Part shown: positions 61,315 to 64,000 of the stretch, piece by piece
Layout: each line of letters starts with the position of its first letter
How positions within the stretch are numbered: position 1 is the first letter of the stretch
Assembly (NCBI RefSeq): GCF_020707215.1
Contig: NZ_JAJFET010000007.1
Location: forward strand, 150,069 to 214,068
Origin: Sphingomonas sp. PL-96
GTDB taxonomy: Bacteria > Pseudomonadota > Alphaproteobacteria > Sphingomonadales > Sphingomonadaceae
DNA length: 64,000 bases
Direction of reading: 5' to 3'
Program-made: the position numbers and the translations under genes
Notes under the pieces: generated by a model
What the model saw: the letters and a program-made list of their open reading frames with translations, nothing else
Databases searched by the model: none
Told to the model about the DNA's origin: nothing

Positions 61315-63651
61315 ATGTCGTTGGAAAAGCCCGAATATAAGCCGTACCGCCTTCCCGCAGGCGGATGGGGTTCCGCCCGGTCGGTGGGCAATATCCTCAG
61401 GCGAGAGGGCGTGCTGGGAAGCGTGCCCGTGGCGCTCAGCCGCCACAACAAGGTCGATGGCTATCAGTGCAACAGCTGCGCCTGGGTGAAACCGGCAAGC
61501 CCGCTGCCGTTCGAATATTGCGAGAACGGCGTGAAGGCGGTCGCCTGGGAGCTGACAGCCAATCGCTGCACGCCCGCCTTCTTCGCCGAGCATACGGTGA
61601 GCGAGTTGCTCGAGTGGGACGACTATCACCTCGAGCAGCCGGGCCGGCTGACCCATCCGCTGCGCTATGACGCGGCGACCGACAAATATGTGCCGGTGTC
61701 CTGGGGCCATGCCATCGAGGAGATCGCGCGCGAACTCCGAGCGGTCGAGGACAAGCGGAAAGGGACGGTGTTCTACAGCTCGGGGCGACTGTCGAACGAG
61801 GCGAGCTATCTCTACCAGCTGTTCGCCCGCGCCTATGGCAACAACAACCTCCCCGACAGTTCCAACATGTGCCACGAGACGACCTCGGTCGCGTTGCCGC
61901 AGAGCATCGGCCAGGCGGTGGGATCGGTGGACCTGGGCGATTTCGCCAAGTCGGACTGCATCCTGTTCTTTGGCCAGAACCCGGGCAGCAACTCGCCGCG
62001 CATGCTCCACCCGCTGCAGGAGGCGAGCCGGCGGGGTGTGCCGATCATCACCTACAACCCCTTGCGCGAGCGCGGGCTGGAGCGGTTCCTGAACCCGCAG
62101 TCGCCGACCGAGATGGTGACCGGCAAGGAAACGCGGATCAGCTCGCAATATCATCAGGTCAAGGCGGGCGGCGACCTGGCGGCGATCGCCGGCATCTGCA
62201 AGGCGGTGCTGGCGCTGCACGAGGGCGCGCGCGGCACCGGCGGGGCGCCCGTGCTGGACGAGGCGTTCATCGCCGAGCACACCCATGGCTTCGACCAGTT
62301 CGCCGACTGGCTGCGTGCCCAGGACTGGGCCGAGCTCGAGCGGCATTCCGGCCTCTACCGCGCGGACATGGAGGCGACCGCCCAGGTCTATGCCCAGTCG
62401 CAGGCGGTGATCGCCGTCTATGGCATGGGGCTGACCCAGCATCATGCCGGGGTCGAGACGGTGCGCATGCTGGTCAACCTGTTGCTCATGCGCGGCAACA
62501 TCGGCCGCGAGGGCGCGGGCATCTGCCCGGTGCGCGGCCATTCCAACGTGCAGGGCCAGCGCACCATGGGCGTGACCGAGAAGCCCGAGCTGTTCCCGCT
62601 CGACCGGCTGGGCGAGCAGTTCGGCTTCGAGCCGCCGCGCGAGCCCGGCTACAACACGGTGGAGACCTGCGAAGCGGTGCTGAAGGGGGAGGTGAAGGCC
62701 TTCTTCATGCTCGGCGGCAATTTCGTGCGCGCGATCCCCGATCATGGCCAGATGGAGCCGGCGTGGCGCAACATCCGCCTGACGGTGAACGTCATCACCA
62801 AACTCAACCGCAGCGCGCTGCTGCCGGGCGAGATCAGCTACATCCTGCCCGTGATCGGCCGGCTGGAGATCGACGAGACCGAGGCGGGACAGCAGGCGCT
62901 GTCGATGGAGGACACGTCGGGCTGCGTGCACGGCAACCGCGGGTTACGCACCCCGGCCTCGCCGCACCTCATCAGCGAGATGCGGCTGATCTGCGAGCTG
63001 GCACAGCGCGTGCTCGACCCCAATCCGCGCATGCGCTGGGACGCCTATATGCGCGACTATGCCGAAATTCGCCGCGAGATCGGCGAGACGCTGCCCGACA
63101 CCTTCTGGGACTATGACCGGCGGATGTGGGAGCCGGGCGGGTTCCAGCGGCCGCTGCCGGCCAAGAAGCGCGAGTGGAAGACCGACACGGGGCGTGCGAA
63201 CTTCGTGACGCCCACCATGCTCGACGAGGATGCCGACATGCCGGCGCAAGGCCCGGACGTGCTGCGGCTGATGACGCTGCGCAGCAACGACCAGTTCAAC
63301 ACCACCGTCTATGGCTATGACGATCGCTTCCGCGGCATCAAGAACACCCGCAAGGTGGTGCTGATGAACCGCTCGGACATCGACCGCCTCGGGCTGAAGG
63401 TTGGTCAGGCCGTGACGCTGCGCACGGTTGCCGACGACGGCGTCGATCGCCATCTGTCGGGCATGCTGGTCGTGGCCTACGACGTCCCGCTCGGTTGCAT
63501 CGGCGGCTATTATCCGGAGTGCAACGTGCTGATGCCGGTATGGCACTATGCGGCGGAGAGCATGACGCCTGCGGCCAAGTCGATCCCGGTCACCGTGCAT
63601 TCCGATGGCCCGGCCGTGCTGGAGCCGCAGCTGGAATATGCGGAAGGCTAA
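61315..63651 (+). CDS. FdhF/YdeP family molybdopterin oxidoreductase (copy 2)
   Basis: A 778-residue paralog of the gene at 52878; about half of the residues match by eye. With ATG 61315 the two proteins align from the first residues: GGWGS at 16-20 and the Cys set C52, C55, C69, C85 fall on the same numbers. The likely Mo ligand is C186 in DSSNMCHETTS. The tail after the common end is a little longer. It may start a separate transcript, because the gene upstream is on the other strand. Confidence 0.92.
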   Translation: MSLEKPEYKPYRLPAGGWGSARSVGNILRREGVLGSVPVALSRHNKVDGYQCNSCAWVKPASPLPFEYCENGVKAVAWELTANRCTPAFFAEHTVSELLEWDDYHLEQPGRLTHPLRYDAATDKYVPVSWGHAIEEIARELRAVEDKRKGTVFYSSGRLSNEASYLYQLFARAYGNNNLPDSSNMCHETTSVALPQSIGQAVGSVDLGDFAKSDCILFFGQNPGSNSPRMLHPLQEASRRGVPIITYNPLRERGLERFLNPQSPTEMVTGKETRISSQYHQVKAGGDLAAIAGICKAVLALHEGARGTGGAPVLDEAFIAEHTHGFDQFADWLRAQDWAELERHSGLYRADMEATAQVYAQSQAVIAVYGMGLTQHHAGVETVRMLVNLLLMRGNIGREGAGICPVRGHSNVQGQRTMGVTEKPELFPLDRLGEQFGFEPPREPGYNTVETCEAVLKGEVKAFFMLGGNFVRAIPDHGQMEPAWRNIRLTVNVITKLNRSALLPGEISYILPVIGRLEIDETEAGQQALSMEDTSGCVHGNRGLRTPASPHLISEMRLICELAQRVLDPNPRMRWDAYMRDYAEIRREIGETLPDTFWDYDRRMWEPGGFQRPLPAKKREWKTDTGRANFVTPTMLDEDADMPAQGPDVLRLMTLRSNDQFNTTVYGYDDRFRGIKNTRKVVLMNRSDIDRLGLKVGQAVTLRTVADDGVDRHLSGMLVVAYDVPLGCIGGYYPECNVLMPVWHYAAESMTPAAKSIPVTVHSDGPAVLEPQLEYAEG

Positions 63652-63724
63652 GGGAGAGGCGTCCATCAGGCGGGGGAAGGGGCGCGGTGCGGCTTTTTTC
63701 GTCGCCTTGGCGGGCGACCGGAAC

Positions 63725-63780
63725 TTTTTTCAAAAAACTGCAATCGAATCGCTTGACGGTATCCGACCCCTACCCTAAAT
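63725..63780 (+). promoter_or_regulatory. Probable rRNA operon promoter with AT-rich upstream element
   Basis: TTGACG (63753-63758), a 16-base spacer and CTAAAT (63775-63780). An AT-rich patch, TTTTTTCAAAAAA with flanks, lies at 63725-63737, in the place of a UP element. The region 63652-63752 holds no gene. Confidence 0.65.
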
Positions 63781-63885
63781 GCCTGTTCACCGGACGGGGC
63801 GGCCTTCACGGCCTGGTTCGAACGGTTCTAAGACGCGAGGTACCGGGCCACTCCCGAAAGGGGGTGACATTCGGCGCCGGCGTTT

Positions 63886-64000
63886 TGTTCTTTGACATTG
63901 TTGGTTTAGATGAAGGGACATGTGGGCGGCGGCTCCGGGTTCTGGCGTTTTCAAGGCGTCGGGTATTCGGTTAAAGCTTAAGCCAGTTCATATGTCCTAT
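63886..64000 (+). other. Leader of a 16S rRNA operon (5' part only)
   Basis: TGTTCTTTGACATTG resembles the boxA antitermination site of rrn leaders (E. coli TGCTCTTTAACA), and the following GGACATGTGGGCGGCGG is of the kind found before sphingomonad 16S genes. GGACAT (63916-63921) can pair with ATGTCC (63992-63997), as in the processing stem. The 16S gene itself would begin beyond the window. I rely on memory of such leaders. Confidence 0.65.

Noticed and set aside
52878..63651. Selenocysteine in the FdhF-like enzymes
   Set aside because: No in-frame TGA exists in either gene; a Cys (C184 or C186) stands at the likely Mo-ligand place.
63495..63974. 159-codon open frame on the plus strand near the right edge
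   Set aside because: It starts inside the YdeP copy 2 gene in another frame and runs through the rrn promoter and boxA-like site; no conserved sequence.

Overview
The window is GC-rich, densely coded chromosomal DNA that looks like a sphingomonad alphaproteobacterium, probably Sphingomonas or a close relative. The reasons are the gene content (DUF4169, COQ9, large TonB-dependent receptors, a permease-M1 peptidase fusion, a ribB with a degenerate second domain), the many ATGA/GTGA start-stop overlaps, and the short dispersed palindromes of two families in gaps between genes. The genus is inferred from gene style; I could not run a search.

Layout. 1-8.4 kb: a GH130-like glycosidase cut by the left edge, chorismate mutase, a long-chain polyprenyl diphosphate synthase, a nitronate monooxygenase-like flavoprotein, a small AT-richer membrane protein, yjbQ, lysC, ubiG, a DUF1810 gene, an SDR gene with its middle deleted, and a second GH130 paralog. 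8.5-13.0 kb: an ABC ATPase and a 1,194-residue permease fused to an M1 metallopeptidase. 13.1-18.8 kb: rpoZ, then a co-directional riboflavin operon (small membrane protein, ribD, ribE, ribB, ribH) followed by an EamA transporter and a COQ9 gene. 18.8-22.2 kb: feoA-feoB behind a Fur-like box, DUF4169, ssb with a clean terminator, and clusters of palindromes. 22.2-27.7 kb, minus strand: ligC-like ligase, recQ, a DUF442 phosphatase-like gene, metX, a GNAT gene and metW.

27.8-33.0 kb: an S41 peptidase lipoprotein, tRNA-Arg(CCG), a TPP riboswitch and thiC, a DUF4160-DUF2442 pair, and a membrane-anchored HTH/DUF4019 protein. 33.0-40.8 kb: a probable sulfated-glycan locus: cytosolic formylglycine-generating enzyme, GH2 hydrolase, Tat-exported sulfatase carrying the Cys-type FGly motif, and a TonB-dependent receptor. 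41.1-49.2 kb: a GAF-GGDEF-EAL protein, a second TonB-dependent receptor and a hybrid histidine kinase.

49.2-63.7 kb: a Crp/Fnr regulator, the molybdenum-cofactor genes moeA, fdhD and mobA, and two paralogous FdhF/YdeP-type molybdopterin oxidoreductases that bracket a complete caa3-type oxidase cluster (lipoprotein cytochrome c, subunit II-cytochrome c fusion, subunits I and III, a small membrane protein, CtaG-like protein, anchored cytochrome c). I read this as one molybdenum-dependent respiratory module whose electron donor is unknown; it is the best candidate in the window for an undescribed system. The last 350 bases look like the promoter and leader of an rRNA operon whose 16S gene lies just beyond the right edge.
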